Shown: positions 34,003-46,500, counted from the first letter of the stretch. The stretch is 64,000 nt of DNA from Sternotherus odoratus (GCA_032164245.1 JAVMKO010000003.1:38566890-38630889); one strand, 5' to 3'. Program-made: numbers and translations. Notes: generated by a model not told the origin, from the letters alone.

Positions 34003-34870
34003 TTATGGCTAGACTACAAGATGCGTTTGTTTGTAGCGCATCCCATTTAGCGCAATAGGTTTTGGGCTAGAGCCTGTGCACATTTAAACCCTGCAGTGCT
34101 AAAGAATGGACACATTTGCAGCGCTTCTGGCAGCAGTGAGAGTAGCACGATAGGGCAGGTATCCCAGCATTCAGCAGGGAGACATGTTCAGGCTGTCAAA
34201 GTGACTTTTCAAACTGACAGGCTCCACACAGCTCCCTCCGCAAGCATTCCCCGCGACCCCGAAAAGCAGCAGAATTTTTTTTTTAAAAGTGCAGACGTCC
34301 CAGTCCCCCCCCCCCACCGTGCCCCAGCCCCAAGTCGCCCACACACACACACCCCGCTGCTGCGGGGACGGGGGAAGGGGGTGAACCCGCCCGCCTGCCC
34401 GTGGCGGGGATGGGGCAGACCCGGCAGCCCGCCCGCAGCGGCGGAGACCCGGGCGGACCCGGCAGCCCGCCTGCAGCGGCGGAGACCTGGGCGGACCCGG
34501 CAACCTGCCCACAGTGGCGGAGACCTGGGCGGACCCGGCAGCCTGCCCACAGCGGCGGAGACCTGGGTGGACCCGGCAGCCTGCCCGCAGCGGGGATGGG
34601 GGGCTGGGGCGTTTGCGCGGTTTTTTTTTTTTTTTAGGGCTTGGAGGGGTGCCAGAGATCCCTTATCGCGTAATTGAGTGAATAGACTGGCCCTAACACG
34701 CTACAGGGAACACGCAAAAAGCCTTCCGATTCTCAGAGAGGTGGTTTTATAGTTGCGCTTTAAACGGTGACTTATTGCGCAAAATGTTACTTGCAAGTGT
34801 GTAGGGTTAGATGCTTATAGCGCTCCTGGAGGGTTTTAGCGCTACAAAGCGCCAGTCTAACCATACCCCT
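34003..34870. mobile_element. MITE of about 870 bp with GC-rich minisatellite
   Basis: The left end TTATGGCTAGACTACAAG and the right end GCCAGTCTAACCATACCCCT (complement AGGGGTATGGTTAGACTGGC) are imperfect terminal inverted repeats. The first 320 bases duplicate 3639-3978. The centre has a C-rich and a CA-rich tract and a 38-bp tandem array (34437-34590), and the right part has AGCGCT-rich sequence mirroring the left. The longest frame (34096-34677, 193 codons) crosses the array and has no domain. Superfamily not certain. Confidence 0.82.
34437..34590. repeat. 38-bp minisatellite
   Basis: The unit AGCGGCGGAGACC-GGGCGGA plus CCCGGCAGCC-GCC begins at 34437 and 34475 and continues with the same 38-base period to about 34590, about four copies. 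GC-rich. Confidence 0.9.
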
Positions 34871-35313
34871 TGTGTCTCACCCTCACTGGGAGAAGTGGTA
34901 GCAGAATTTTCTCCCTCTCTTCCCGGAGGCAGGAGTAGTAACTTGGGGAACCTTCTCCTCTCATTCCATCCTAAGGAGTGCAGCAGAGCCCCTCTCAGGG
35001 ACAGCAAAGGCAGATGTAGGGGACCCCTTCTCCTTTCAGAGAGGCTGGGATGGCAGGAAAAAGTCCCTTTCAGTGCTCACCCCAGTGGAAAGCGGAATCT
35101 GTTTGAGTGTGCAGGTAAGACTCTCCACACTCTTATACTGTCACAAACACAGTTCTCTGCTGGAGAGGAGTGGATTTCAACATTAACATCTCAGTAAGAG
35201 TTCTGGAGCAGGTTACCACTGCTCAGAGCCATTGTTTCAGGCTCTTCACAGACAAAAGCAGATACCACTGCATCACTTAGCCTTGAGTTTCCATTCTCAA
35301 ACTTATCTTTGCA
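34871..35313. other. No gene recognised
   Basis: A frame of 128 codons at 34811-35197 (+) overlaps the MITE end and has no recognisable domain. Moderately GC-rich, possibly repeat-derived. Confidence 0.35.
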
Positions 35314-35321
35314 CTCATAAG

Positions 35322-35662
35322 CAGTGGCGGATTAGGGGTTTGTGGGGCCCTGGACCAGAACAAGTGCTGACCCCACCTCACGCCTTCAGCTTGCAGCCCC
35401 CTAGTGCTCTTGCCCTTCTCCACTCACCCAGCAATCCTGCCACGGAGCGGGGTCAGGGTGTGGGGGCTTCCCTTGCTGCTCGGCAGGAGTGCCGGGCAGA
35501 TGGAGTGGAGCAAGTCCCCACTTCCCAACCCCACTCCCTGTCAGAAGCACAGAGGAGCCGGAGCAGGTCAGGGTGTGGGGATGCCCATTTTTCCAGGGGC
35601 CGCACAAGTGGCCGGGGCCCCTGGGCATGTGGCATGTTGGCCCAGTGGCTAATCCCACACTG
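35322..35662. mobile_element. Non-autonomous hAT MITE, 341 bp
   Basis: The left end CAGTGGCGGATTAGGG and the complement of the right end, CAGTGTGGGATTAGCC, are inverted repeats. The 8-bp flanks CTCATAAG and ATCATGAG agree at 6 of 8 positions. The interior is GC-rich with no transposase. Overlapping frames on both strands (up to 143 codons) are considered accidental. Confidence 0.78.
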
Positions 35663-36179
35663 ATCATGAGGGCTAGAAACTTAATTTTTCTTACTATGTT
35701 GGTATGATTCAGAGCAGCTATGGTGTACCTCTAACTTACGCCAGCAGAAGATGAGTTAAGCAGAGCTTCTACCTGCTCCCACCCTGTTGTTTTGAAGATG
35801 GGATGTTGCAAAAAGGATTTTTTAAAACTATGATTAACACTTTTTTCCCCTGTCCCTTATCTAAAAACATCTTACCTGAATAGCCCCAAATCTGTTTTGA
35901 AAATAAAATATTTCTGGCTCCAGACCACACATATAATGAGCATCTGAAAGCCTTTTATTTGATGTTTGCAAAATAGAGGACCAAATCATGCTTTCAGTGG
36001 AAAGCATGCCTTAAATGCTGTCTGTAGTTATTATTACTTATACATATTTATATAGCACAGCGACTTAGCCTAATATTTTAAAAGGATTTTTTTAAAAAGG
36101 CATAGCCCCTGCCCTAAAGAATTTACAATCTACACTTAGTCAAATATGGAACAATGAGATAACACACAAAAGTAGTAGT
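35663..36179. other. No gene recognised
   Basis: AT-rich sequence without a supported feature. Confidence 0.4.
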
Positions 36180-36365
36180 ACATAAGAACAGACATTTCCA
36201 CACTGGATCAGTCCTAAATCAATCCAGTCCATTACACTGTCTCTGACAGTGGCTAGTACCAAATGCTTCAGAGTAAGGTGTAAAAACCCTGCAACCAGGT
36301 GTAAGGTGTAAAACCCCTGCAACAGGCAGCTATGGGATGATGTGCCCCCCAAATTAAGTCTCATC
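36180..36365 (-). repeat. Interspersed repeat, antisense (CR1-like 3' end type)
   Basis: ACATAAGAACAGACATTTCC, CACTGGATCAGTCC and CTGTCTCTGACAGTGGCTAG, then CAAATGCTTCAGAG are in the order of a common turtle repeat whose sense strand ends CCA-TTCTTATGTTC. A related copy in the other orientation is at 48600-48742. A short internal duplication (AGGTGTAAAA-CCCTGCAAC) occurs at 36279-36323. I place it with CR1-like sequences only tentatively. Confidence 0.55.
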
Positions 36366-36895
36366 CTGCTCTCTAATATTTAAGTCCTGGAGCATGAGTT
36401 TCACTGTTATGGGGCTGCTTGCTATGCTGTTCTCGTCCATGTGTCCACTAGTGCATTCTCTCAGGTTTGGGCTTCATGCCCTTCTTTGTCCTGAGGTGGG
36501 ATTTCACAAATCTCGGACTCTCAACCTAGGATATTGGTACAACACCCTATCTAAGCCAATGGCTTATTGCTCTCCAGATCTGACTGAACACCTGCATTTC
36601 TGTCCTTTGGGAGCTTCTTACCAGTGCTGGATAGTGACAAACAGCCTTCTTAAAACAAGTAGGTTTATGGACTAAATGCAACAACACATTAGAGAAAATT
36701 ATTTTAAAACAACAAAAGTCTGCATGCATGTTTAGACTTATCTAATATTATTCTTTACTAGAAACAAATTTAGGATGTATACAATAGTAGTACTGTACTC
36801 AGAAAAGTAGCTGAAGAAATCAAGATGCAGGCCCCACTACTCCTGATTTCACCCTGAGAGAAATAAGCTATGTGGACAAAGTGCAGTTTGGCCAA
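36366..36895. other. Unassigned, possibly an LTR remnant
   Basis: The sequence changes in base composition and contains A-rich blocks (TTCTTAAAACAAGTAGG, TTTTAAAACAACAAAAG). I could not find ends or a target duplication. No coding is supported. Confidence 0.25.
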
Positions 36896-37014
36896 TATAA
36901 ACATGTCTACATTAGAAGCTGTTGTTGGTCCTCTTATGTTGACCAGAGATCCCACTTCACACCCCTGACCTACTTAGCTACACCAGCAAAAGTTTGTAGA
37001 GTAGATCTGGCCTA
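36896..37014. mobile_element. Short MITE of the GTCTACACTA family
   Basis: The left part ATGTCTACATTAGAAGCTGT and the right part CAAAAGTTTGTAGAGTAGAT, followed by CTGGCC, are inverted, with TATGTTGACCAG and CTTAGCTACACCAGC pairing inside. This matches the architecture of abundant amniote TWA-type MITEs. Decayed; ends approximate. Confidence 0.55.
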
Positions 37015-37329
37015 AGATAGTCTTCTCTCTTGAGTTACAGGAACAGAACAGACCCAATTTACTTTCTTTTACCAAGCCCTGGACTTCCTGGGACCCAGCC
37101 TGGAGTCAGTTTATCTTCCAGCGATAGTTTCCTCATCTGCTTCTCCTTTGCAGGGACACGTCTCTTTCTATGTATACCTGAGATTAATTTTCATACTCTG
37201 TAAATGCCTGTACAGGTCCTAGGTGTAAAGTCTTCTTTTTATCAAAGCTTGGTTATTCCCAATTGACCAGCCAAGTCATTGAAAGTGATGCCCCTATGAT
37301 GGTTGCTCCACTGAATAGCAATCACATAT

Positions 37330-39100
37330 TTTCATCAATCCCAAGACCAGAAGGGACCACTGTGACTAGTCTGATCTCTGGTATAACACAGGCCACACAA
37401 CTTTTCCAAAATAATTCCTAGAGCCTATATTTTAGAGAGAGGAAGGTGAAGTCTGACCAATCTTAGTATAAAAATTATCATTGATGGAGAATATACTGTG
37501 ACTCTTGATAAGTTGTTCCAACGATCAGTCACTCTCACTCTGAATTTATCTAGCTTTAATGTCCAGCAATTGGCTCTTGTTATACCTTTCTCTTCAAGAT
37601 TGAATAGGCCATTATTAAATATTTGTTCCTCATATAGCTATTTACAGACTAATCAAGTCATCCCATAAATTTCTATTTGTTAAGATAAATAAATTGAGCT
37701 CCTTGAGTCTATCATTATAATGCATGTTGTCTATTCCTTTAATCATTCTTGTGGCTCTTCTCTGAACCCTCTCCAATTTATCAATATTCTTATTGAATTG
37801 TAGACACAAGAACTGGATACAGTACTCCAACAGCAGTAGCGTGAGTACTAAAACAGAGGTAAAATAACTTCTCAACTCCTACTTGAGATTCCCCTTTTTC
37901 TGCATCCAAGGATCGTATTAGCCCTTTTTGCCACAGCACTGCACGAGAGATCATGTTCAGCTGATTATCCATCATGACCCCCAAATCTTTTTCAGTCATT
38001 GCTTCCCAGGATAGAGTCCCTAATCATGTAAGTATGGCCTACATTCTTCGTTCACATTTACATTTAATTTTATTACAATACAAATTGATCGCTCGTGTCC
38101 AGCTTACCAAACAAGCCAGATATCTCTGTATCAGTAACCTGTCTTCTTCATTATTTACCATTCCCACAATTATTTTGTCATATGCAACCTTTATCAGTCA
38201 TATTTTTATTATTTTCTTTTCAGGTCATTAATAAAAAACTTTAAATAGCATAGGGATAAGGATGGGACCCCACTAGAAACACACCTGCTTGATGATGGCT
38301 CCCTGTTCACAATAATATTTTGAGACCTATCTGTTAGCCAGCTTTTAATCCATTGAATGTGTGCTATGTTAATATTATATGTTTATATTCTTTAATTTAA
38401 GTCCCATACAGTACCAACTCAAACGCCTTACAGAAGTCTAAGCATATCACATCAACACTATTATTGTTATCAACCAAACTTGTAATCTTATGAAACAAAA
38501 AGATATAAAGTGAGGTTAATAAGATCTATTTTACATGAACCCATGTTTATTTGTATTAATTATTTCACCCTCTTTTAATTCTTTATCAATCAACTGTCTT
38601 ATCAGTTGCTCCATTATTTTGCCCAAGATGGATGTCAGGTATATCGTTACCTGAATCATCCTGTAAATATTGTCATTAAATTAGCTTTTTTACAGTCTTC
38701 TGGAAGTTCCTTGGTGTTGCAAGATTTACTGAAAATCAACATACTGCTCCAGCGAGCTTATCAGCACGCTCTTTTAAAACTCTTGGATGCAAGTTATGCA
38801 CACCTGATCATTTCAAAATGTCTAACTTTAGTGGCTGCTGTTTAACATTCTTCTGAGATACTAGAGGAGTGGAAAGATATTACCATATGCTATGACTACA
38901 TCTGTTTTAGCCCCAAATACAGAACAGAAATATTTATTGATAATTCTACCTCTTTCATTTAGTAATGGACCAATCCGTTGTTAGGATTCTTTTTTGTTCC
39001 TCATATATTTTACTGCAAAGGATTTTTGGAATCATTTATTTAATAGCTCCCTGTTTGGAGCAGGATTTTTCTTTACATTAATACCTCAACTGTTGTAGCT
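37330..39100 (-). mobile_element. CR1 LINE, 3' 1.8 kb of ORF2 plus 3' UTR, antisense
   Basis: Minus-strand frames give TEKDLGVMMDNQLN, then FNKNIDKLERVQRRATRMIK and DRLKELNLF, the standard CR1 ORF2 C-terminal order. Farther from the 3' end, 38700-38860 read minus encodes degraded reverse transcriptase N-terminal blocks (LHPRVLKE-type). The 3' UTR near 37330-37400 has CCAAGACCAGAAGGGACC on the plus strand. Multiple frameshifts and stops make it inactive, and it is 5'-truncated in the usual CR1 way. This is the best-preserved LINE copy in the window. Confidence 0.88.
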
Positions 39101-40840
39101 GATCATTCCTTATAATCATCTAATGATGGTATCTCATTTATTTTCCTAAATACAGCAGCCTATTGCCTAATAGCCCTTGCTCTTAGGAAATATTGTCTGT
39201 TGTTAAGCCTACACATCGCATGCTTTATTTATTTTTTACAAAATATTCTCATTATAATACTATTCTCTTGTGTCAGAAAGAAATTCATGCTCTAATTCAG
39301 GTAGTGCTATCTACTGCAAATTTCAGAAGAGATCAGACATTTCAAAAATGGACTTGAACTTTTAGAATGATTAAAATATGTATTAAACTCTTTTTATCAT
39401 CTTTTCTTCCAATTTGTCTCATCCCTTTGCATTTTTCTTAACTCATATTTCCATCCCTATCTCTTCACTTCCCTAAATTCATTAACATGACCCGAAGATC
39501 TCTTCATCTCTTTTTTCCCCTTTTGTCATTCTGTAGGGATTGTGGTGGTTGTAAGTTTATTTTGTTGATAAGGATGAGGGGGTTTTGTTATCTTTTGACC
39601 CCAGTCTCTTCACTCTCTTGCAACATAAGAATAAAAAAGTGTAAGGTAATGTAGGTAGGACTCACTAATGGACACTAGAACTGTGTCTGAACCATAAATG
39701 AAGACCCAACCACCCCCACGTTTGGGGGGGGACACGACACATCAGCTCTAAATCCAAACTTTGTGGATCTGACTCCCTTTACTTAATGTTGGGAGGACCA
39801 TTCTCCAGGTGTATCACCAAATACACCTCCTGAAGTTGTACACAACCAAATGTTTTCATACTTCTGGCCTCTTTTTACCACCTATGTTCTAATGATTTCT
39901 CGGAATGTGGATCCTTCATGAGCAATCATTTCTTCTTGCACCTCTCTCATATTCCTAGGATGTACTTTCTGAGGGCAGACTCCTCTAGGATAGTCTGGAG
40001 ATGCCCTTTTATAGAATTCAGCATTAGAACAAAATTTTCATTTTGAAAAAAAAGGCTATTTTCTATTAAAAAAAAGTTTTGATGGGGATTTTCTGAGCCA
40101 CCCCAAACATCTTGAATAAGATGCCAAAACTGGGCCTAATGTACAAGATGGAAACTAGAGGCTTTTTCATTGTTTATTTAAATTAACTTCCTCTGCTAGT
40201 ATACTAAATAGGGAATGGATTAATAATTTTCTGCATTAGACATTATGGAAAATATATTTTCGCTACAAGGGTTTAATTAATTCATTTTAGCAACATACTG
40301 TATATATAAATTGGATTTAGTGAGTTAATCCTATTAATAAATATTCCATCATCTTGAGCCGTATCCGAGACCCTGAATGCCTTCACTTTATCCCCATGTA
40401 GTTCCACATGGAGTCAAAATACCTCATCATCACTTTTTACTCTAGGCAGCTGCCTCTACTTTAATCTTTTCGTGTTCCATTACTATGAACCTTACAACTG
40501 ATGTTCTAGCCACCCTTGACAACTTGCTGCTTCCCTTGTCTCTTCCTCTGCCCTTACGCCTTATTTGTTATTGTTCTTTACACCTGAAATTACATTGATT
40601 TTCAAGTGGCTTCATTTCTAGTTTTCCTTTAAATCACTCCTTAAAAATCACTTCCACCTAGGTTAGGTACTTTCTGAGACTGAGCTATGAGAAGAAGAGG
40701 TGATGGAACATATTGAGAATTTAAAAAGCAATAAAACACTGATTGCAGACAATACATCCAAATGTTCTGAAAGATGTTAAGTATGGAGTTATTGAGCTAT
40801 TTATAAAAATGTGCAGTCTCTCATTAAAATACATCTACTG
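39101..40840. other. No gene recognised; AT-rich repeat fragment
   Basis: No supported frame. About 40025-40100 contains CAAAATTTTCATTTTGAAAA and AAAAAAGTTTTGATGGGG, a member of the AT-rich interspersed family mentioned above. Confidence 0.4.
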
Positions 40841-41457
40841 TTCTAGAATGATTGGAGGATAAAAAATGTTATACGTACAGCTCTAAAAGTAATCCAAGGA
40901 ATTATAGGCAGTAAATTTTACATCTGGGAAACTGATTTAAATAATAATAAAAATAGAATAACATAGCACCTGAAAGATCATGATATGAAAGATTCAAATC
41001 AGTATGGTTCATGCAAGTAAAATCATATCTCACTAATTGCTTAAGATTTCTTTGAACATGCCAATAAAGTAGTGGATAAAGGAGAACCAGTTGACCAATT
41101 TAGATTTCCAGAAGTCCTTTGACAAAGTCCCACATAATAGGCTAAAAAAGTAGCTAAGTAGTCGTAAGGTAAGAGGCAAAATATTGTCATGGATCAAAAA
41201 CTGGCTGAAGGAAGAAAGCAAAGAGTAATATTAAATCATCAATTTTCACCATGGCAAAAGGTTAACAGCATTGTGTCACAAGAGTCCATACTAGGTCCTG
41301 TGTTGTTTAATATATTTATCAATGATCTCGAAAGGCAGGGGAATAATGGGGTGGTGGTGAGTAGTGAGGTAGCAAAATCTGTTTATGACATGAGGCTATC
41401 TAGATTAGTGAAGACCAGAGTGGACTGTAAAGAAGTCAAGAGAGAACTAAGCAAAGT

Positions 41458-41720
41458 AAGGCCTCATCTGCACCCAAAACATAGGTCAACTTATTTATAT
41501 TGCTCAGGGCTGTGAAAATTTTCACATCCTGTGTCGATATTGTTAGTTTGAACGAACCCCCGTAGTAGACTATGGAAGAAACCTACTCCCTCAAGAGGTA
41601 GTAGCTAGGTCATCAGAAAAATTCTTCCATAGACTTAGCTATGTCTTCTACGGGGGTTTATTTGCCACCATGTTGGCCATCCACCTTAAGTGGCCAACAT
41701 GGTGGCCAACATGGTGGCAA
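41458..41720. mobile_element. MITE inserted in CR1
   Basis: The inserted block contains GGTAGTAGCTAGGTCATC, AAAATTCTTCCATAGAC and CTTAGCTATGTCTTCTACGG, the hallmark inner sequences of the GTCTACACTA-type MITEs. It starts near AAGGCCTCATCTGCACCC. Its right part contains a hairpin, 41662-41679 pairing perfectly with 41703-41720. Ends are approximate. It splits the CR1 and is thus younger. Confidence 0.65.
41662..41720. repeat. Hairpin with nested direct repeat
   Basis: TTGCCACCATGTTGGCCA at 41662-41679 is the exact complement of 41703-41720. TGGCCAACATGG is also repeated directly at 41691 and 41703, so two alternative stems are possible. Confidence 0.85.
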
Positions 41721-42430
41721 ATTAAATTCAGTGTTGGCAAGGTAGTGTAAAGTGGAGAAAAAAATAAACTCAAACACATTTCCAATTCTAAATAAACTGT
41801 AGCAAAAAAGTGACCTAGACATCACTGTAGACAGCTCAGTGAAGACCCCTGTTTGATTTGCAGCTGCAGTCAAAAAAGCAAAGATGATGGATAATATTAT
41901 AATCATTTATATAAATAAATGGTGTCAGCTCATCTGGAAAACTTCATGCAGTGCTGGTCACTCCATCTCAAAAAAAGATATTGCAGAACCACAGGGGGTT
42001 CATAGAATGGCAACAAAGAATAATCAAGGGCACAAGAAAATTCTAACGTGAAAAGAGATTCAAAAGATTGGGCTTGTTTACTTTTGGAAACAGAGAAATA
42101 TGAGGGCACTTGATGAAACTATAGAGTTAAAGAATAGTCTAGAGAAGAGAGATTGGGAACTTCTGTTCTCCATCTCTCGCAACACAAGAAACAGGTGACA
42201 TGAAATGAAATTAAAATGTGGAAAAGTCAAAACCGATAAAAAGGAAACACTTTTTTTGTACAATGTATAAACAAACAACGGAACTAATTGCCAGCAGAAT
42301 GAATTGAGGCCAAGAACTTAACAAGGTTCAGAAAGAGATTGGAAATGTATATGACTATCAGAATGATCATAATTAATGGTAATCAAATGTTGTGGAAGGG
42401 CTTTTAAACCTCCTTGATAGATGCAGGGGT

Positions 42431-43240
42431 GCCTGCTGGTGAATGTGGATCTGTACCCCAAACTATTTTATATATAGGACTTCTGATGTGGTGTATTGGA
42501 ATGCCAGAGTGAGAAGGCAGTTTCATCATACTCTCCCCTCACGCTCAGAGTTCGAGATTGCAAGCCATAAAAGCTGAACGATAACTTGAAATTGTTTAAG
42601 AACACTTTACTAGCTGCTCCAAAAGCCACAACCTAGAAATAAGGCCGTATTGCTTAAATAAACCTGAGTGAGATGGGGGACGTGAAGGCTGCTATAAAAA
42701 TAAAATAATATATAACATAAAATATAATATACATATAAAAATATATATAATAAAATGTATATATAACAAATGGAAGAAAGAGGAACTGGATAGTAATAAA
42801 CATATATAAAAAAAGTAGAACTATAGAAAATCAATAAGAAAAAGGGACACAAGGATAAATCTATGGCCTGCAGAGTTGAGGACAATGTGGAGTAATGTAC
42901 TATTCAGATTGAGTTGAGGCGTTAGGCCCAAATCCACAAATTGTCCTCCCCCTTGGACTACAGGATATTTTAGAGTGGCTCTCAAACTCCTCTGCTGAAG
43001 TTGTTCCACTGAAATTGGAATTCCAATATGTATTGGGCCAGAGGATGAGGAGGAAAGCCAGGCTTAAATCTCTCTTCTCTTCATCAGACAAGCTGTGTTT
43101 GTGTGCATGGGAGGGTTGAACCATGGACTTCCACAAGCTCAGTGAGTTCTCTAAACCTTGAGCTGAAGGTTATAACGGAGACTATTTTTTTTTTTTGGTA
43201 TAGCATTAGGGGAGCTTTATGAATTGTGAAATAAGCAGGG
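42431..43240. other. No gene; AT-rich with (TA)-type microsatellite
   Basis: About 42700-42815 is an imperfect TA-rich microsatellite (ATATAATATACATATAAAAA and similar). The rest shows no supported feature. Confidence 0.45.
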
Positions 43241-43556
43241 CAATGCCTATCTTCACCTGGTTTCAGAAGTGCTCTGGGATTTAGAGCACCTACATTGAGG
43301 CATTATGTGCAGAGCGAGTGGCAGAAAGTTAGGCAGCTAGGGGCTTTTTACAGCAAAAATGTAGTTGCCGAGGGACTTTAGACACTTCTAGAGTTAAATG
43401 GAGGCTGAGTAGGGGTTTTGAGACTCTCATTTTAGAATTAGGGGCTTAAGTCCTTTGTGGATCTGGGCCTTAGAACCTGGCCCAGATCCACAAAGACTTA
43501 AGGACTTCTAAGGCCCAGATCCACAGATCTGGGCCTTAGAACCAGTCTTAACAGTG
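43240..43556. repeat. MITE-like repeat with alternating palindromes
   Basis: CTTAAGTCCTTTGTGGATCT (43445-43469, 25 bases) pairs with 43479-43502, and directly afterwards 43510-43536 is a second palindrome around AGATCCACAGATCT. Three oppositely oriented copies of a GGATCTGGGCCTTAGAA unit therefore lie in about 95 bases. Related TTAGGCACCTAA-type pieces occur at 47700-47800 and 61730-61850. Non-coding. Confidence 0.65.
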
Positions 43557-46500
43557 GAGTGTCATTTTCTTTATGGGTGTTGAGCCAATGGTTTTTTTGA
43601 ATGAAGTGGGTTTTTTTCCTGTCTATGTATTACAGTAATACAGAAAATGTTTAAAATTTAATTACTGAATATTGGACAGACCTTTTATCACACAACTATT
43701 GACACAACAGTCCATAAAAATGCTCTTGAAGAAATAATTGTTTATCATGTAATAATTTCATGTAATTGCCTACTGTGGATTTTTTAAATGAACATTTCAT
43801 ATTCAGAAGATCTGGTCAATTTTTTTCAAATACAAAACATTTCTGTGAAAGTGTGGCCATTTTGAAAGAAACAAATGATTCACAAAAGCATGCTGCTTTT
43901 TGAAATTTTCTGCTTTTTAAAATAAAATAATTTGGCTTCGAACCTGCCAAAACTGCTAGAAAAGGTTTTTATAATTTGCACTATGTACCTATACATTATC
44001 CATCCAAAAATCTTTTGCATAGAAATTGCAGATGTGGAGACAGAATGAAGTAAGTTGAATTTTCTATCAAAATAATGAATGACTAGCGGTAATGTATTGA
44101 TTGTATATTACAATTTCATATGTACTTCATTTAGTACCTATGTTTTAAAATATAATTGAAGGCATTGCAGAATTTCCAGTGTAATGCACCAGAACTTCAC
44201 AGAAAGCAGTCATCTTCACAGAATTTAGGACCATCTTTAAAGACTATTGGGGACCAGCTAATCTCAATCACATATACCCCAAAATCTACAAATTGTAGGA
44301 TGTATCCAGCTTACAAGCAGACTAGTGTGAATGCTGCAATTTGCAGCAACTGCTAGTCTGCAGAAAGTGTGCACTTTGCTGCTACGTAGGAGTTGAGACA
44401 GAATACATTGTAGAGTTGGATAGTTTTTCCAAAGAAAATGAAAACTATATTGCATTACAGTGGGAACTGCAGTGGTCCTGAGTACTTTTGAAAATCTCAC
44501 TTGGTGTCTCCCAACACTGCCATGATGAATCTTGCCTGAGTTGAATGATCCTTCCATAGAGTATGCATGTGCTAGCAGCTCTGATCCTTCAGGCAGGGCA
44601 GCATTTACCCCTAATGACAGAGAGGATTTATTTGCACAAACAGTCACATCCGTCCTCAGATGCATGCATGGTACGCTTTCCAGTGAGCTGATGAGTAAGG
44701 TTAATACTGCATTATCATAGGCAGAAAAAAAATTCCTCTCCAACTCAACCATTCTTCTTTTAAAAATATAAATAACTTATGTGCACTGGAGGTAATAAAG
44801 AAAATTTCATACAATCATTAATTCCTCCTTTCAATAAAGCCGATAATTTGAGTTTAGATTGTATCACTCTAGATTTGAAGTCCTGAAAATTGTTCATATG
44901 GCCATGCAGAGTTTAAGGAAATATAAGTGGAATCAGAGGCAGTTCACATAGTAACACTTTCAGGGAAATGCTACCTGAGATTTTACATCAGAATGTAGGC
45001 TTCTTACATGCTCTTAAAATAATGTAGACATTATTTTTGAGCTAAACAAGAAGACATGGTTAAAAAAGTTTATTTTTGTGGGTAATGTCTTGCTATCTAC
45101 ATTATCATGATAGTAATTTTATTGATAAGATGGTTTTCAACATTGTCTCTGTGCAATGTAAATTAACAACAAACATGGTATAAAATTAAATAAGCATCCT
45201 GATAAGCAGTATGGAAAAGGAATACTATCTTTTCATAAATAAACCCATTTTCCAATTCTAGTTATCCTAAACTTCATAATTAACCGTTATCAAAATACAG
45301 AAGTGTAACTCAAATGGAAACAAGTCCATTTTTATTAATCAGCAAAGTGACTTCACAAAGACATTTGAAATAATGTAGCTAATAAGACTATACTTCACAT
45401 AGAAATGAGCATATTAAAGATGATCATTCATGATTACAACTAATTTCTGTATTGTAGTTTCATGTATTGTATTCAGTATAGAAAACTCTAGAAGTTAGAA
45501 ATGAATAATTAGATAATTTCATTTATCATATGCAAGTATGGCACAATGTGTGAGGTAATCTAATTTTATAGTGTTTACCATAACATTTCAGAAGCACAAC
45601 CCTGATCTTTCTAAACTGAGTGGCAGTACTGATAATACAATTAAGAGTAACAAATAATGACATTAAGCCAATTGATGATCAGGCTGCATCCCATAGATCA
45701 TATTTGGATTTCCAGGGGAATGTAGTAAATAAAGAGTACAATATTAAATATGCAAATCATTTAAAATGCTTCTATGTAAAATATTACAGAAATGTACACT
45801 TTGATCCCAGTTTCAATGCTGATACATAGGCATGCTTCCTACTGATTTAAGTGGTAGGTTTTCCTGCATGATAACTACAATATAAGGCTTTTAAAGTAAC
45901 AGAATAGGGATCTAAAGTCTAAACTACATTGAGCATGCAGTTGTTGAGTTTGTGTATTAACATTTATCACAAGAGCTCTTTTAGAATCTGTAGTGAAGTG
46001 TATTTCACAAATTGGGTTTTGTATGGCATATTTTAGGGTCAACATGACCTTTGCTTAAAAAAGAAAATTAAATAAGATTAAATCCTATTACATAAACCTG
46101 CTTGCTTTATTATATCTTATTAAGAAGGGGTAAATAGGATTTATGCTAATCCACAGTTTTATATCAGTAATCCCATTTTTACAGTGCTTTATTACTTAGG
46201 CTTTACTATGAACTTGTACAGTCTTTTCAACATTTTACTGAGTTTGTTAGACCTTTATGTAACACAATTGCAAGGAAGATTGCTTGGATTAGGCACCTTT
46301 CAAGATCCATAAAATTACAATTTGTATGGACTTTACTTGACTCCAGAATGAGTGATCACAATTTGACAAAGACATGACAATCTGTTAGCACTGCTTGCTG
46401 GCCTGAGTGACACTTTTCCATTATCCATATTCTTCATCCTGGAGTCTTCTGAAAGTTTTGGCTTCTGATTAAATTCTAAAATGGCAATTGCTGCAATCTC

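Larger units (their letters stand above)
40841..42430 (+). mobile_element. CR1 LINE ORF2 fragment, interrupted by a MITE
   Basis: Plus-strand reading shows a FQKSFDKVPHNRL block (reverse transcriptase domain A region, about 41105-41145), WIKNWLKE, then QESILGPVLFNIFINDLE (41281-41331), the PQGS-LGP-LF-I-INDL core of CR1 polymerases. After an inserted MITE (about 41458-41720) the CR1 continues with VTPSQK-type and RLGLF-type blocks at 41930-42110. Frameshifts are common; it is inactive and 5'-truncated. Confidence 0.85.

Noticed and set aside
34096..34677. 193-codon frame as a gene
   Set aside because: It crosses a 38-bp minisatellite inside a MITE. The 38-base period is not a multiple of three, so the repeats are read in different frames, and no domain is seen.
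44264..44752. 162-codon minus-strand frame in AT-rich DNA as a possible gene
   Set aside because: No recognisable domain, no neighbouring exon-like frames, and an overlapping frame on the other strand. It cannot be supported without transcripts or conservation.
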